A DNA stretch of 64,000 bases from Thioclava sp. ES.031 (GTDB lineage Bacteria > Pseudomonadota > Alphaproteobacteria > Rhodobacterales > Rhodobacteraceae), in assembly GCF_002563775.1 (NCBI RefSeq), contig NZ_PDJO01000001.1, positions 3,908,501 to 3,972,500 of the forward strand. The letters run 5' to 3'. The notes below the pieces were generated by a model. It was given only the letters and a program-made list of their open reading frames with translations. It searched no databases and was not told the origin of the DNA. A program made the translations under genes and the position numbers. Of this stretch, positions 43,233 through 54,251 are shown in pieces. Every line of letters begins with the position of its first letter. The first letter of the stretch is position 1.

Positions 43233-44294
43233 TTACTCCGTGGCATAGGGCGGCAGGCGGTGCTTGCCGGGAAAATTGGGAAGCGCGCGCATCAGGCGCG
43301 TGCGCAGCTCAGTCCAGAAAGAGCCGAGCGCGGTGAGAAAGAGGCCGATCAGGATCAGCGTGATCCACCAGCTGCGCGGATCGGCGGCGTCGCCGAAAGC
43401 GTAGAAGCTGAGAAAGATCATGTAGCCGATCCCGGCCGTGAAGAAGGAGCGCCGGTCGATGATCAGCGCCAGCGCCGCAAAGACGGCAAGCGTGGCGAGC
43501 AGCAGCACATAGCCCGTCCCCGGCCCCATCTTGTAGAAGGTCAGCGCGAGCGTGTTGACCAGCGCGGGGGCGGCGAGCACGTGCAGCCAGAAGCCCGAGG
43601 CCGATTGCCGGCCCAGCCGATGCGGGTCGCGCATGTCGAACCAGATGCCGCCTGCAAGCGCCAAGAGCCCGAAGACCAGCATCGCGAGCGACAGCGCCGA
43701 GCCGTTCGACAGATCGAACAGGTCGACCGTCTGAGAAATCGGCGCTTCGGGGTCGAAGCCCTTCGCGAAGGACAGAAGCAGGCCCAGCCCGCAAAGCCCC
43801 ACGAGGAACATCGAGAATGGCACCCGGTAGCGCAGGAACCATGCGATCAGCGCCACGGCGGTCGCGACCAGCGCGAGATCGAAGTTCGGGGCTTCGGCGA
43901 TGAAACGCATCCCGAGGATCGGAATGCCGAGGAAGCTCGCCAGCACCGCCCCGCCCAGCGTGAGCGTCAGCAGGATCGACGGCAGCACCATCCGGCGCTT
44001 GCGGGTGAAATATTCGCCCAGCAGCGCGATCAGCGGGATCAGCATCGCGTAACCCAGCTTGCCACCCGCGAAGAGGAGGAAGCCGAACGACCCGAAGATC
44101 AGGATGCCGAGGCCGACGGTCACGAAGATCTCGGCGAAGCCTTTGAACAGCTCGAAGGGCTCGTCCTCGGCGGGAAGGGCTGCGCGACCGGCGAGGCGGT
44201 TGCTCGCCAGCGCCATCACGGACGCGGCCTGCGCCTCGTTGATATGGCCAGCCGCGACCGCCGCGCGCAGATCGTCGCGCGTCAGCTCAGCCAC
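43233..44294 (-). CDS. Polytopic membrane protein encoded between hslU and hslV
   Basis: 353 residues with about nine hydrophobic segments. A short soluble N-terminal part ([30 protein letters not shown]) resembles the DUF2157-type start. Its start overlaps the end of hslV by eight bases and its stop is three bases from hslU, so it is clearly cotranscribed with the protease. Function unknown. Confidence 0.78.
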   Translation of the reverse strand: MAELTRDDLRAAVAAGHINEAQAASVMALASNRLAGRAALPAEDEPFELFKGFAEIFVTVGLGILIFGSFGFLLFAGGKLGYAMLIPLIALLGEYFTRKRRMVLPSILLTLTLGGAVLASFLGIPILGMRFIAEAPNFDLALVATAVALIAWFLRYRVPFSMFLVGLCGLGLLLSFAKGFDPEAPISQTVDLFDLSNGSALSLAMLVFGLLALAGGIWFDMRDPHRLGRQSASGFWLHVLAAPALVNTLALTFYKMGPGTGYVLLLATLAVFAALALIIDRRSFFTAGIGYMIFLSFYAFGDAADPRSWWITLILIGLFLTALGSFWTELRTRLMRALPNFPGKHRLPPYATE

Positions 44295-44844
44295 CGATGC
44301 TCTCCACCGTCAGGTTGCCATTGGTGTAGACGCAGATGTCCGACGCGATCGCCATCGCCTTGCGCGCGACCGCCTCGGCGTCGAGATCGGTTTCCATCAG
44401 CCCACGGGCCGCAGCGAGGGCGAAATTGCCGCCCGAGCCGATCGCGGCGATGCCATGTTCCGGCTCCAGCACGTCACCCGCGCCGGTCAGGACATAGAGG
44501 TCCTTGCCATCGGTCACGATCAGCATCGCTTCGAGATTGCGCAGGTATTTGTCCATGCGCCAATCCTTTGCCAGTTCCACGCAGCCGCGCATCAGCTGAC
44601 CGGGCGAAGCCTCCAGCTTCTTCTCGAGCCGCTCCAGCAGGGTGAACGCATCCGCGGTAGAGCCCGCAAAGCCCGCCACGATGTCGTGACCGCCGGGGCT
44701 CAGGCGGCGCACCTTGCGCGCCGAACCCTTGATGACGGTCTGGCCAAGGCTGACCTGCCCGTCGCCCGCGACCACCACTTTACCACCCTTGCGGATGCCG
44801 ATGATCGTCGTGCCGTGCCAGCCCGGGAATTTCTCTTCGGCCAT
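44287..44844 (-). CDS. hslV: ATP-dependent protease peptidase subunit HslV
   Basis: 185 residues from the ATG at 44844 (GGAGG upstream). The catalytic Thr is in [12 protein letters not shown]; because several residues precede it, a short propeptide must be removed. [20 protein letters not shown] and [20 protein letters not shown] are family signatures. The open frame extending to 45462 upstream is antisense to the next gene and is rejected. Confidence 0.95.
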   Translation of the reverse strand: MAEEKFPGWHGTTIIGIRKGGKVVVAGDGQVSLGQTVIKGSARKVRRLSPGGHDIVAGFAGSTADAFTLLERLEKKLEASPGQLMRGCVELAKDWRMDKYLRNLEAMLIVTDGKDLYVLTGAGDVLEPEHGIAAIGSGGNFALAAARGLMETDLDAEAVARKAMAIASDICVYTNGNLTVESIGG

Positions 44845-44867
44845 GTTAGTCCTCCGTTTGCGCCAAA

Positions 44868-44896
44868 GATATGTAACCCGCAGGCCAGGGCTGCAA
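44868..44896 (-). promoter_or_regulatory. Candidate promoter of hslV-hslU operon
   Basis: Minus strand: TTGCAG (44896-44891), 17-base spacer, CATATC (44873-44868). This fits a sigma-70 or RpoH-like promoter about 24 bases before the hslV ATG. Support is by eye only. Confidence 0.4.
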
Positions 44897-44937
44897 CCCC
44901 GCTTGCCGGTGCGGGAGCCTGCAGCTAGCGTCACCGC

Positions 44938-45843
44938 ATGAGCGCGCAGCACCTTTCGATCTATCTCGATGACTGGATTCTGGAGCAGGTCCGGGCCGGT
45001 GAACACAATTTCTTCAAGCGGCTGATCGGGGCGGTCGAGGCGGCGGATTGGACCGTCAGCCTGCATCGGACAGGCCCCGAGGCGCGCGCGGCGGCCCCTG
45101 CGCGCGAGGGCTATGCGCTTTACCGGATGGAGCCCCCGACCCATGCGCGGGCGCTGACCTGCCGACGGACCTATGTCGGCGCGTTCTGGCATGTGGAGGC
45201 GGAGGCGGAGCGCTGGGATTGGCCCGTCGCGCAGGCGGCCTTCGACGCCGATGAGGTGGATGGAGAGGCTGCGGCGGAGTTCTTCTTTTCCACACGAAAC
45301 AGGCTCTATCCCGGCGTAAAACCGTCCGATGAGGAGAATCTGGCCTTCATTCCGCTGCAAGGACGGCTGCTGGATCACCGCTCGTTTCAGTCGGTGAGCC
45401 CGGTGCAGATGATCGAAGAGGTTCTGGCCCGGCATTCCGGCCCGGTCGTGGCGACCCTGCACCCGAACGAGGACTACACATCACGCGAAATCGAGGCGCT
45501 GGAGGCGATCGCGGCCCGCCACCCGCGCTTTCGCTTCCAGTCCGGCGGCTCGCCCGAGCTGCTCCGCCGCTGCCGCTTCGTCGCCACGCAAAACAGCGCG
45601 CTCGCCCTCGAAGGGTTCTTCCTGCGCAAACCGGCGATCCTGTTCGGCCTGTCGGATTTCCACCACATCGCCGGATCGGTCCCGCGCGACGGGATCGAGG
45701 CCGCCTTCGCCAAACTGCACGAGACGCCGCCGGTCGCTCGCTACCTCTACTGGTTCCTGCAGCTGCAATCGCTCAACGCAGGCCGACCCGAATTCGAAGA
45801 GCGCCTGCGCGCGCGGCTGCGCCATTTCGGCTGGCCGATATGA
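44938..45843 (+). CDS. Capsular polysaccharide synthesis-like protein (unknown function)
   Basis: 301 residues. Residues about 135-260 resemble the capsule-synthesis/KpsS-type glycosyltransferase fold: [11 protein letters not shown] (HP-type motif), [17 protein letters not shown] and KPAILFG. The N-terminal half has no clear match. No signal peptide or membrane helix. Such genes often lie beside hslVU in Rhodobacteraceae. Substrate and role are unknown. Confidence 0.65.
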   Translation: MSAQHLSIYLDDWILEQVRAGEHNFFKRLIGAVEAADWTVSLHRTGPEARAAAPAREGYALYRMEPPTHARALTCRRTYVGAFWHVEAEAERWDWPVAQAAFDADEVDGEAAAEFFFSTRNRLYPGVKPSDEENLAFIPLQGRLLDHRSFQSVSPVQMIEEVLARHSGPVVATLHPNEDYTSREIEALEAIAARHPRFRFQSGGSPELLRRCRFVATQNSALALEGFFLRKPAILFGLSDFHHIAGSVPRDGIEAAFAKLHETPPVARYLYWFLQLQSLNAGRPEFEERLRARLRHFGWPI

Positions 45844-45869
45844 AAAAAGGCGCCCGAGGGCGCCCTTTT
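45843..45869. terminator. Bidirectional terminator between capsule-like gene and trxA
   Basis: GGCGCCC (45849-45855), GA loop, GGGCGCC (45858-45864). A-run on the left and CTTTTCC on the right give termination signals for both the plus-strand gene and trxA on the minus strand. Confidence 0.85.
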
Positions 45870-45890
45870 CCGTCAAACCTGATCCGTAGA

Positions 45891-46211
45891 TCAGATCGAT
45901 TCGTTGATCCAGCTTTGCAGCGCCGCTTTCGGGGCTGCGCCGATCTTGTTCGATACGACTTCGCCGTCCTTGAACAGGAAGAGGGCGGGAATGCCGCGCA
46001 CACCCAGCGTCGCCGGGCTGTCGGGGTTCTCGTCGACGTTCACTTTCACGACCTTGATCTTGCCCGACATTTCCTGGGCAATCTCTTCGAGCGACGGGCC
46101 GATCATGCGGCAGGGGCCGCACCATTCAGCCCAGAAATCCACCACGACGGGAACGTCGGACTTGCGCACTTCTTCGTCGAAAGTGGCGTCGGTAACAGCA
46201 ACGGTAGCCAT
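45891..46211 (-). CDS. trxA: Thioredoxin
   Basis: 106 residues. Active site WCGPC (Cys31, Cys34) in [16 protein letters not shown], the cis-Pro segment [10 protein letters not shown], and a typical length. General cytosolic disulfide reductant. It follows addA on the same strand by 55 bases and could be cotranscribed. Confidence 0.97.
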   Translation of the reverse strand: MATVAVTDATFDEEVRKSDVPVVVDFWAEWCGPCRMIGPSLEEIAQEMSGKIKVVKVNVDENPDSPATLGVRGIPALFLFKDGEVVSNKIGAAPKAALQSWINESI

Positions 46212-46266
46212 GTCAGCCTCCTGAATATTGGGTCGGCAAGGAAGGTAAGTTCCGCCCCCGTCGGCG

Positions 46267-49200
46267 TCAAGATACAGTGGGCGTGCGCAAGCTCCCGTCT
46301 AGCTGTGCATCTGCGAGCGGCATGATCGTTCCGTCCTGTGTCCACAGGATCGCGCAGGTAATGCTGCGTCCGGGGTGAATTTGGCGCAATGCCGCGCGAT
46401 AGGCGGCCATCTGTCGCACGATCCCTTCGGGCACCCGATCGGGCGACGCCGGGACGATGCGGTTGGATTTGTAATCGAGAATGTGAACCCCTTCGGTATC
46501 GATCCGCAGACGGTCGATGAAGCCGTGAATCCGCTGGCCGCCGAATTCCTCCAGCGCGGCGGTGATCTCGACCTCCGCCAGACAGTCCGGGCCCAGCCAG
46601 GCCGCCATGCCCGGCGCTTCGAGAACGCGGATCGCCTCGGCCAAAACAGGCTCTATTTCACCCGGAAGCAGCGCATCCTCGCCCTCGGACAGCAACAGTT
46701 CGGCAAGGTCTTCCCACTGGTCGCGCGGCCGGTCCGGCAGATGTTCGAGAAGCCGGTGCAGGTTGCGCCCGTGCCGCAGCGCCTCGTCTTCATCCATCAT
46801 CTCGCCATCGCCGAACAGAGCCTTCGCCCCGCCCAGATCGGAGGGCGAAAGCGGGCGCGGCGGCGGCTCGACGGCGGCTGCGGGCGTGAGGCTCCATGCG
46901 GGCAGATCCAGTCGCGTGACCTCCTCTGCGGCTGCCGGGGCGCGCGCGTTTTCCGGCCATGCGCCGGTCGCGTGGCGTGGAAACTCGCCCAATTCCTGCA
47001 ATGGCCTGGAAAGGCCCGTGACGTCCTCGGTCCCGGCAGCTTCGAGGCCCGATTTCATCCGGCTATACCAAGTCTCGTCGCCCTCGCCGACCTCGCCAGC
47101 TGCGGCCACGATCAGCCATTTCTCCGCCCGCGTCATCGCGACGTAGAGAAGCCGCTGCGCCTCCTCCGCCCGGGCAGTCGTCTCTTTTCCTGCGGCGGAA
47201 AGCTGCGCCTCCGGCGCGTCCGGCGCGGGCTGCCGCAAGCCCGCGACGCCATTGTCCAGACGCAGGATTTTCGGCGGATTAGGCTCTTTTTTCTTCGCCG
47301 TATCGGGCAATATCACGATCGGCGCTTCCAGCCCTTTCGAGCCGTGGACCGTCATCACCCGGATCGCGCGCCCTGCCCCGTCCAGCTGCCGCTTCACTTG
47401 CACGTCATCCGCATCGAGCCAGCCGAGGAACCCGGTCAGGCTCGGCACTTCATTGCGCTCGAACGCCAGCGCTTGCGAGATCAGCTCGTCGATCCCGTCT
47501 TCCGCCTCGGGCCCAAGCCGCGCCAGAAGCCGCTCGCGCCCGCCATGCCGGGTCAGCAGGCGTTCGATCAGCTCGAATGGCCGCAGGAAATCGGAATTGT
47601 CGCGCAGATCTTTGAGCATCTCCTGCGTATCGGGCCGCATCTCGCCACGGCGGAGCGCCTCCCAGAGATAGCCCTTCCGGGGCTGCGCGAGCTGATAGAG
47701 CTCCTGCTCGGACCAGTTCAGAAGCGGCGAGCGCAGCGCCTCCGCCAGCGACAGATCGTCCTCGGGCGTCGCGAGGAAGCTGAGAAGCGAGCGGATGTCG
47801 CGCACCGCAAGCTCCGCCCCGAGCTTCAGGCGATCCGCCCCCGCGACCGCCAGCCCGATCGATTTGCAGGCGCGGATGATCTCGGAAAACAGCTCCGAGC
47901 GACGCCGCACGAGGATCAGGAAATCGCCCTCATGCACCGGGCGCGCGCCGCCGGGCGCCTCGTGATCGGGGATCTGCACCCCCTGCGCGATCATCGCGGA
48001 GATCTCGGCGGCGATCATGCGCGACAGCTGGGAAATCGCAGATTCCGCGCTCGTCAGATCGACCGGGCTTTCCCAATCGTCCTTGTCCTCCGTCTTCACC
48101 GACTCGATCGCAGGCCATAGATCGACGCGGCCCGGTAGCGCCTCGTGGAAGGCGATATGCGAGGGCGCGCCGCCCAGGCCCTGCTCGGCCCCGCGCGCAA
48201 AAGCGAGGTCCACGGAACGCAGCACGGCGGCGGACGATCGGAAGGAGTGCTCCAGCTCCAGCGGAGAGAGCGCGCGACCGATATCCGCGAATTTTCGGGC
48301 GAAATGGGCGCGCATTTCCTCGAATTGCTGAAGGTCGGCCCCTTGGAAGGAATAAATCGACTGCTTGCGGTCGCCCACCACGAAGAGCGTGCGCTCGCCC
48401 TTATGCGCGCCTTCACCGGAGGTGAATTCCTCGGCGATCCGCTCGATCACCCGCCATTGCCGGGGGCTGGTATCCTGCGCCTCATCGACGAGGATGTGGT
48501 CGATCCCGCCATCGAGGCGGAACAGCACCCATTGCGCCACCGACGGCTCGTCGAGCAGCGCCGCCGCGCGGTCGATCAGATCGTCGAAATCGAGCCAGCC
48601 GCGCGCGGCCTTATAGGCGTCGAGCCGCGGCAGGAAGACCTGCGCAAAGCGGTGCAACGCATGGGCGCGCTTGGCCGCGACGAAAGCGAGGCGGCGGGGA
48701 CGGTTCTCGGAGACGCGCTCGGACAGATCGGACAGCGCCGCCATCGTGCCGTCGCCCAGCGATTTGGCGAGCGCCTTGGTGGCGACCTTGTCGAGCTTGG
48801 GCTGATAGGGCGGTCCGTCCTTCGGTTTCTTGACGCAAAGCACGTCTTCCAGAGCCTGCACAGCGTCCAGATCGCGTTCATGCGCCGCCGCCAACCCTGC
48901 GCCGACGCGCTGATCGTTCTTGGAGCTCGCGAGAAACGCAGGCGCGACGTCGCGGATCAACTTCAGATCCCCGTCGTCGAAGACCTCGGACAGCAGCGCC
49001 TCTTCGGTCATGTCCCGCGGCAGATCGTAGGCTTCCAGCAGATCGGGAAAGCCCAGATCGCCTACAAAACCGACCCTATTCCGGCTTATATCGGCTGCGA
49101 GGGCCGTCAGATCCTCACCGGAATAGACGCCGAGCAACGCATCGAGCCGGTCGCAATCCGGGCCGGTCGCGATCTCCTCGAGGATATCCTCGCGCATCAA

Positions 49201-49656
49201 TTCCCCGGCGCGGTCGTCCATCTCGGAAAAGCCCGGCGAGACTTTCGCCTCGAGCGGGAAGCGGCGCAGCAACCCCGCGCAGAAGGCGTGGATGGTCTGG
49301 ATCTTCAGCCCGCCCGGCGTCTCGATCGCCTTGGCGAACAGCCGCCGCGCTTTCGCCAGATCCTCGGCCGACAGCGACTCATCGGCACCAAGCGCCCGCA
49401 GCTTCTCGCGCAGCTTCGCCTCGTCCATCATCGCCCAGCCGCCCAGCAGCCCGAGCAGACGGTTCTGCATCTCCGCCGCGGCGGCCTTGGTGTAGGTCAG
49501 GCACAGGATGCGTTGAGGCTCTGTTCCCGCCAAAAGCATGCGCGCGACGCGGTCGGTCAGCACTTTGGTCTTGCCCGACCCCGCATTCGCGGCGAGCCAG
49601 ACCGAGCTGTCCGGTTGCGAGGCCTGATGCTGTCTGAGGCTGGCCGGATGGGTCAT
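46267..49656 (-). CDS. addA: Double-strand break repair helicase AddA
   Basis: 1129 residues. UvrD-like superfamily 1 helicase: Walker [15 protein letters not shown] near the start, motif [31 protein letters not shown] (motif III), [20 protein letters not shown] (motif VI). The C-terminal PD-(D/E)XK nuclease has ILDYKSNR. With AddB it resects double-strand breaks for RecA loading. Start overlaps addB by four bases. Several copies of the dispersed motif lie inside it. Confidence 0.95.
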   Translation of the reverse strand: MTHPASLRQHQASQPDSSVWLAANAGSGKTKVLTDRVARMLLAGTEPQRILCLTYTKAAAAEMQNRLLGLLGGWAMMDEAKLREKLRALGADESLSAEDLAKARRLFAKAIETPGGLKIQTIHAFCAGLLRRFPLEAKVSPGFSEMDDRAGELMREDILEEIATGPDCDRLDALLGVYSGEDLTALAADISRNRVGFVGDLGFPDLLEAYDLPRDMTEEALLSEVFDDGDLKLIRDVAPAFLASSKNDQRVGAGLAAAHERDLDAVQALEDVLCVKKPKDGPPYQPKLDKVATKALAKSLGDGTMAALSDLSERVSENRPRRLAFVAAKRAHALHRFAQVFLPRLDAYKAARGWLDFDDLIDRAAALLDEPSVAQWVLFRLDGGIDHILVDEAQDTSPRQWRVIERIAEEFTSGEGAHKGERTLFVVGDRKQSIYSFQGADLQQFEEMRAHFARKFADIGRALSPLELEHSFRSSAAVLRSVDLAFARGAEQGLGGAPSHIAFHEALPGRVDLWPAIESVKTEDKDDWESPVDLTSAESAISQLSRMIAAEISAMIAQGVQIPDHEAPGGARPVHEGDFLILVRRRSELFSEIIRACKSIGLAVAGADRLKLGAELAVRDIRSLLSFLATPEDDLSLAEALRSPLLNWSEQELYQLAQPRKGYLWEALRRGEMRPDTQEMLKDLRDNSDFLRPFELIERLLTRHGGRERLLARLGPEAEDGIDELISQALAFERNEVPSLTGFLGWLDADDVQVKRQLDGAGRAIRVMTVHGSKGLEAPIVILPDTAKKKEPNPPKILRLDNGVAGLRQPAPDAPEAQLSAAGKETTARAEEAQRLLYVAMTRAEKWLIVAAAGEVGEGDETWYSRMKSGLEAAGTEDVTGLSRPLQELGEFPRHATGAWPENARAPAAAEEVTRLDLPAWSLTPAAAVEPPPRPLSPSDLGGAKALFGDGEMMDEDEALRHGRNLHRLLEHLPDRPRDQWEDLAELLLSEGEDALLPGEIEPVLAEAIRVLEAPGMAAWLGPDCLAEVEITAALEEFGGQRIHGFIDRLRIDTEGVHILDYKSNRIVPASPDRVPEGIVRQMAAYRAALRQIHPGRSITCAILWTQDGTIMPLADAQLDGSLRTPTVS

Positions 49657-52604
49657 GACACGTCCTCCCCCTCGGCCTCATCGGTGACATCCCATTCCCC
49701 GAAGCGCGAGACCTGATCGTAATCCGTCCGGGCGCGTGCCTTCTGCGGAGCGCGCCGCGCGGTGAAGCCCTGAGCCGGCTCGAAATAGCGCGCGATCAGC
49801 TTGCGGAATTTCTCCCAGCTTTCCTCGGGCGTCTCGCTACGATCCCCGGATTTGCCCTTGATCTGCGTGGTGGCGCCGTCGCCGCCGAGCCGCACATAGG
49901 ACATGCCCGCGACCTCGCGCGGCCCGATCGCCTCGAACGCCCCGCGCCCGACCATCGCGGCCTCCAGAAGCATCTGCTTGTTGAACGCCATCACTTCCCG
50001 CTCGGAAGGCGGCGTGCCGGTCTTGTAGTCGTAGATCCAGGCGCGCCCGTCTTCGAGAATATCGATCCGGTCGGGTTTCGCGGTCAGCGTGAAAAGCGGG
50101 TTTTGCAGTGAAACAGAGCCTTTTTTCTCCACCACCATGGGTGCGCCCTGCGCGCGACGCTCGGCCTCGGCCCGGCAGAAAGTCTCGGCGATCCCCCGAA
50201 CCCGCGCGAGCCAGATGCGCTGCGCACTGGGCCACGGAATTTCCCGGAGCATCACCTCCTCGGCGATCTCCATCAGACGTGCCAGCGCCGCCTCGATCGT
50301 GGCGGTCTCGTCATAGGTCTTCACGAAGGTTTCGACGATCTGGTGCAGCACCTGACCGCGCAGCAAGGCGTCGGGTTCGGGGCGCAGCGGATCGAGAGCG
50401 CGCAGCTTCAGGATGCGCTTCGCGTAGATATCATAGGGGTCGCGGATCAGGGTCTCGATCGCGGTGACCGGCAATTCGCGCGGGCGCACATCGACCGGCG
50501 GGCGCGGTGACGGGCGTTTGGCGGGCTCCAGCGTGATCCGCGGCGTCTCGAGCGCATCCGCCAGATCGAGCCAGCGTTTACCGCGCCCGCGCATCTCGGC
50601 CAGCGCCTCGGTGCCGCCTTGATCGGGCAGACCGTCGACGAGGTTCAAGAGACGATTGAGCCAGCGCGACGGAATCGTCTGCGCCTCCGCATCCCGCACA
50701 CAGCGCGACAAGATCACCTGCGGCCCGGCAACCGCCTGCTGGAAGTCATGCGCCGAGAGGCCGACCTGCCGTTCGGGCAGCAATAGACCCGATTCCAGCC
50801 GCATTTGACGGCTGAACCACGGATCGGGCGCGGGGGCTTCGGGCCAGCTTCCCTCGTTCAACCCGCCACAGATCACCAGTTCGGCGCCCTGCGCCCGCGC
50901 TTCCAGCGTCCCCCAGATCGCGATCAGCGGATGCGCGGCGAGCGTCTGCCGCACGAGCCCGCTCTGAAGGTGCCGGTTAACCAGATCGGCGTAATCGAGC
51001 GCGCCGAGATGCCCGCCGAAGCCGGACTGGCTACGCAGGTCTTCCATCAGGCGACGCGCTTCACGACCCGCCGCCTCGCGCCATAGCTCGCTGGTCTCGG
51101 TCGCGGCACTCGGTCCGGCGGCGACCCGTTCGGCGAGCCGGAAGTGCTGTTCCACATGATCTGCCAGCGCGGCCGCGGGGGGTGCCGCGAAATCCTCGAG
51201 AATATCGCAGAGCCACTGTGCCCAGGATTCCCGTGAATCAGGGTCTTTTTCTGCCCATTTCGTGAGACTCTCGCGATCCGGGAAGGCGGGACCATAGCGG
51301 CGCAGGCGCAGCTCCAGCTCGCGCGTATTGCGCAGATGCGGCCCGCGCTCTTCCTCGCCGGTCGCGGTGAGGGGATGTTTCAGGAGCGCGATCAGATCGG
51401 CGATCCCGACCGGACGCGCCCGCATCGCCGCGATCTGCCGCAGGAACCGGCCCGGCGCAGTCTGCTGCAGCGGCTGCCCCGCACTGTCGTCCGGCACGAT
51501 CCCCCACCGGTCGAGCGCCGCCGACACGCGGCGCGCCAGAAGGCGATCGGGCGTGATCAGAGCCGAACTGACGCTCCGCTCGACCGCGTCGCGCAGCGCG
51601 AGCGCGATCGACAGCGCCTCATGGCGCGGATCGCGCGCTTCGATCAGCGACAGCCCCTGACAGGCCGGAACGAGCGGCCCCAGCCCAGCGCCTTCGCGCC
51701 GCCATTGATCGGTAACCGGCGCCGGCCGCAGCGCGAGCGAAACGAGACGGTTGCGGCCCGGGTCCGGCGCGGTGATCTGGTCCCAATCGACGACGTTGTC
51801 CGCCGAAAGTCCGAGCTTGTCGAGCAAGCTGCGATAGCGGAACTGCGGGTGGTCTTCGAGCGGAAATGGGCCAGAATAGAGACTATCCCACGCCGCCTGC
51901 GTCATGTTGCGGTCGAAGCCGGGAAGAACGATCGACCCGTTTTCCAACCGCGCAACCGCCTGCATGAAGAGCGAGGTCGCCCCATGCGAACCGGTCGAGC
52001 CTGCGACGATCACCGGATCCGCGGGTGGGCTTTCGCGCCAACGCTCGATCACCGCCTCCACGACCATCCGCTGTCGGCTCTCGCGGTCCAACTCGGCGTC
52101 GCTTTCGAAATAGCGGGCGATGATGCGGATGAAGCGCAGGCTCTCCTGCCAGTGGCGGGCGTGGGTCTCGGTCAGCTCCAGCTGGTCGAGATCGTCGATA
52201 TGGACGCCCTCGCTCTGCATCTCGGCAAGAAGGGAATACAGGCTCTCGGCCAGCGCGAATTGGCTCGCGCCCGCCTCGAATTCGGGCATGGCGCGGGTGA
52301 GTTGCTCGACGAACTGGGCCAGTTCGAGCTTGCGGCGCAGCGGGGGCACCGGCAGCGGCAGACCCGCGAGCGGATCGGCCCCGAGATCGCTGACCAGCAG
52401 GAGCCGCGGCAGATAGAGCGCGCCGCTTTCGAGGAAGACCTCCCGCACCCGGCGACGCATCCGCCCGGAGTTCAGATAGAGGGTGACCCGGGCCAGCGCC
52501 TCGGGCGGCTGATCGGCAAAGCGCGCGCGCAGGCCAGCAACCAGGGCGCGGGGAAAATCGACGCCCGGCGGGAGCCCATAGACGGAGGCGATGGCCTCAC
52601 TCAT
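49653..52604 (-). CDS. addB: Double-strand break repair protein AddB
   Basis: 983 residues from the ATG at 52604, overlapping the nucleotidyltransferase stop by eight bases. Alpha-type AddB: an inactive helicase-like N-terminal two-thirds and a C-terminal nuclease with IYDYKTG. The pair forms the AddAB helicase-nuclease. An ATG at 52667 is in frame but overlaps the neighbour gene too far. Confidence 0.93.
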   Translation of the reverse strand: MSEAIASVYGLPPGVDFPRALVAGLRARFADQPPEALARVTLYLNSGRMRRRVREVFLESGALYLPRLLLVSDLGADPLAGLPLPVPPLRRKLELAQFVEQLTRAMPEFEAGASQFALAESLYSLLAEMQSEGVHIDDLDQLELTETHARHWQESLRFIRIIARYFESDAELDRESRQRMVVEAVIERWRESPPADPVIVAGSTGSHGATSLFMQAVARLENGSIVLPGFDRNMTQAAWDSLYSGPFPLEDHPQFRYRSLLDKLGLSADNVVDWDQITAPDPGRNRLVSLALRPAPVTDQWRREGAGLGPLVPACQGLSLIEARDPRHEALSIALALRDAVERSVSSALITPDRLLARRVSAALDRWGIVPDDSAGQPLQQTAPGRFLRQIAAMRARPVGIADLIALLKHPLTATGEEERGPHLRNTRELELRLRRYGPAFPDRESLTKWAEKDPDSRESWAQWLCDILEDFAAPPAAALADHVEQHFRLAERVAAGPSAATETSELWREAAGREARRLMEDLRSQSGFGGHLGALDYADLVNRHLQSGLVRQTLAAHPLIAIWGTLEARAQGAELVICGGLNEGSWPEAPAPDPWFSRQMRLESGLLLPERQVGLSAHDFQQAVAGPQVILSRCVRDAEAQTIPSRWLNRLLNLVDGLPDQGGTEALAEMRGRGKRWLDLADALETPRITLEPAKRPSPRPPVDVRPRELPVTAIETLIRDPYDIYAKRILKLRALDPLRPEPDALLRGQVLHQIVETFVKTYDETATIEAALARLMEIAEEVMLREIPWPSAQRIWLARVRGIAETFCRAEAERRAQGAPMVVEKKGSVSLQNPLFTLTAKPDRIDILEDGRAWIYDYKTGTPPSEREVMAFNKQMLLEAAMVGRGAFEAIGPREVAGMSYVRLGGDGATTQIKGKSGDRSETPEESWEKFRKLIARYFEPAQGFTARRAPQKARARTDYDQVSRFGEWDVTDEAEGEDVS

Positions 52605-53280
52605 CGAGCATCGCCTCGGCCAAAGGAATGGACTCGGGTCGCCCGACATCGCACCACCCCCCGTCATGCACGAGACCGAAGACGCGCCCCGCCGCGATCA
52701 TCTCGTCCCAAAGGATGTTCAGCGAGAAGCTCCGCTCAGAAATAGACCCTATTCCAGCGGGATTCAGCATTTGTGCACCGGTATAGATATAGCCCGGCCC
52801 GCGCGTCAGGCGGCCGGTCTCGTCCATCGTGAAATCGCCCGCGCCCGTATGTCCGCGCGCATTTTCGGGCCGCACCAGCATCAGAAGCGCCGACATATCC
52901 TCGGGCCGCCACGCTTCACGCAGCCGGGCCACGGGGTTCGCGCCGCGCCAGACGGCATCGGTGTTGAGCGTCATCACCGGCCCCTCACCCAGCAGCGGCA
53001 GCGCCTTGCGCAGCCCGCCGCCGGTTTCCAGAATTTCGTCGCGCTCATCAGAGATCGCGACGTCCTGCCCGGCCAGATGCGCGACCACCTGATCGGCGAG
53101 GTAATGCACATTGGCCACCAGCCGCCGCGCCCCGCCCGCCCGTGCAAGATCGAGCGCGTGATCGATCAGAGGACGCCCGGCGACCTCGATCATCGGCTTG
53201 GGCCGCGTTTGCGTCAGCGCGCCCATGCGCGTGCCGAAACCGGCGGCGAAGAGCATCAAGGCGTCGGGCTGGTCGGGCAT
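52597..53280 (-). CDS. murU: Nucleotidyltransferase (MurU-like)
   Basis: 227 residues. Sugar-phosphate nucleotidyltransferase fold: FAAGFGTRMGALT...RPKPMIEVAGRPLI and the Asp-containing MTLNTDAVW. With the AmgK-like kinase gene directly upstream, it fits the AmgK-MurU peptidoglycan recycling route (MurNAc-1-P to UDP-MurNAc), which bypasses the de novo MurA/MurB steps. GDP-mannose-type activity is an alternative. A close copy of the dispersed motif lies inside (52743-52757). Confidence 0.8.
   Translation of the reverse strand: MPDQPDALMLFAAGFGTRMGALTQTRPKPMIEVAGRPLIDHALDLARAGGARRLVANVHYLADQVVAHLAGQDVAISDERDEILETGGGLRKALPLLGEGPVMTLNTDAVWRGANPVARLREAWRPEDMSALLMLVRPENARGHTGAGDFTMDETGRLTRGPGYIYTGAQMLNPAGIGSISERSFSLNILWDEMIAAGRVFGLVHDGGWCDVGRPESIPLAEAMLDE
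52743..52757 (+). repeat. Copy of the dispersed TAGACCCTATTCCAGC motif inside the murU-like gene
   Basis: Fifteen of the first 15 bases match the intergenic copies at 22343 and 30122. Here it is inside a coding region, showing that the sequence is kept at the DNA level in different contexts. Confidence 0.65.
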
Positions 53281-54251
53281 TTTTGTCTCAAATCAGCAAT
53301 CAAATTCGGGTCGGGCGCAGGATAGGCAGAGTGGAACAGCTCCGCCAGATCGGCAAGCGCGGGATCGGCGAGGTTGCGCGAGATATAGGCGTAAACGCGG
53401 GGCATATACTCAAGATATTGGGGCTTCCCGTCTCGAATGGTCAGCCGCGCGAAGATCCCGAGAATCCGCAGCGCGCGTTGCAGGCCGAGCAGCCGGTAGG
53501 CGAGCTGGAACGCGCCCGGATCGGTCTTGGTCAGCGCGCAGTAATGGGCGATCTCGGCTTTCTCGACCTGCGGGCTCACGTCGCGCCGCGCGTCTTGCAG
53601 CGCGGAGACCAAATCATAGGCGGGGTGGGCGCGCAGCGCGTCCTGATAGTCGAGAAGCCCCAGGCGGCGCAGGCCCGGACGATCCAGCAGAATGATGTTC
53701 TCCGCATGGAAATCGCGCAGGCATAGGACCGGCTTCCACGCGGGAAGAGTGTCGAATTTATCGGAAATCGCCTGTTGGAGCGCATCCGCGGCGGCGCGAT
53801 CCGTGCAGGGGTAGAACTCCGGCACCAAATCCAGAAGATCGGCGAGCGCGGGACCATCCAGCAGCGGCAGATCCTCGGGCGGCGCATGGCGGGGAAGATC
53901 GGCAAGGAATTCGGTGATCAGAGCATAAAGCGCAGGCTCGTTTTCGGGCCTCGCGTCGAGGTGGCGAGCCGCGAGGGCATCGCCGAAATCTTCGAGCAAC
54001 AGCAGCCCCGCCGCATCGTCGCGCGCGAGTACCTTCGGGGTGGAAAAACCGGCTTCGGCGAGCCAATCGCCGATGCGGGTGAACCGGGCGATCTCGGCCC
54101 CGTCGGGCGCTTTCATCAGCACGGCGCGATCTGCGCCGCGGGTCAGGCGTTCGTAACTGCGGGCCGAGGCATCTCCGGCGAGCGGGCGGCGGCTGGCGTC
54201 GTGCCACCCGGCGGCGGTGAGGAAGCTTTGAATCTCGGCTTCGTCAGCCAT
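53256..54251 (-). CDS. amgK: Aminoglycoside phosphotransferase-fold sugar kinase (AmgK-like)
   Basis: 331 residues. APH/choline-kinase fold: catalytic loop CLRDFHAENIILL and the metal-binding LDYQDAL. In Pseudomonas, AmgK phosphorylates MurNAc/GlcNAc at the anomeric carbon, feeding MurU. Gene order kinase-then-nucleotidyltransferase is conserved. Its end overlaps the next gene by 25 bases and its start overlaps tsaE by eight. Confidence 0.82.
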   Translation of the reverse strand: MADEAEIQSFLTAAGWHDASRRPLAGDASARSYERLTRGADRAVLMKAPDGAEIARFTRIGDWLAEAGFSTPKVLARDDAAGLLLLEDFGDALAARHLDARPENEPALYALITEFLADLPRHAPPEDLPLLDGPALADLLDLVPEFYPCTDRAAADALQQAISDKFDTLPAWKPVLCLRDFHAENIILLDRPGLRRLGLLDYQDALRAHPAYDLVSALQDARRDVSPQVEKAEIAHYCALTKTDPGAFQLAYRLLGLQRALRILGIFARLTIRDGKPQYLEYMPRVYAYISRNLADPALADLAELFHSAYPAPDPNLIADLRQKCPTSPTP

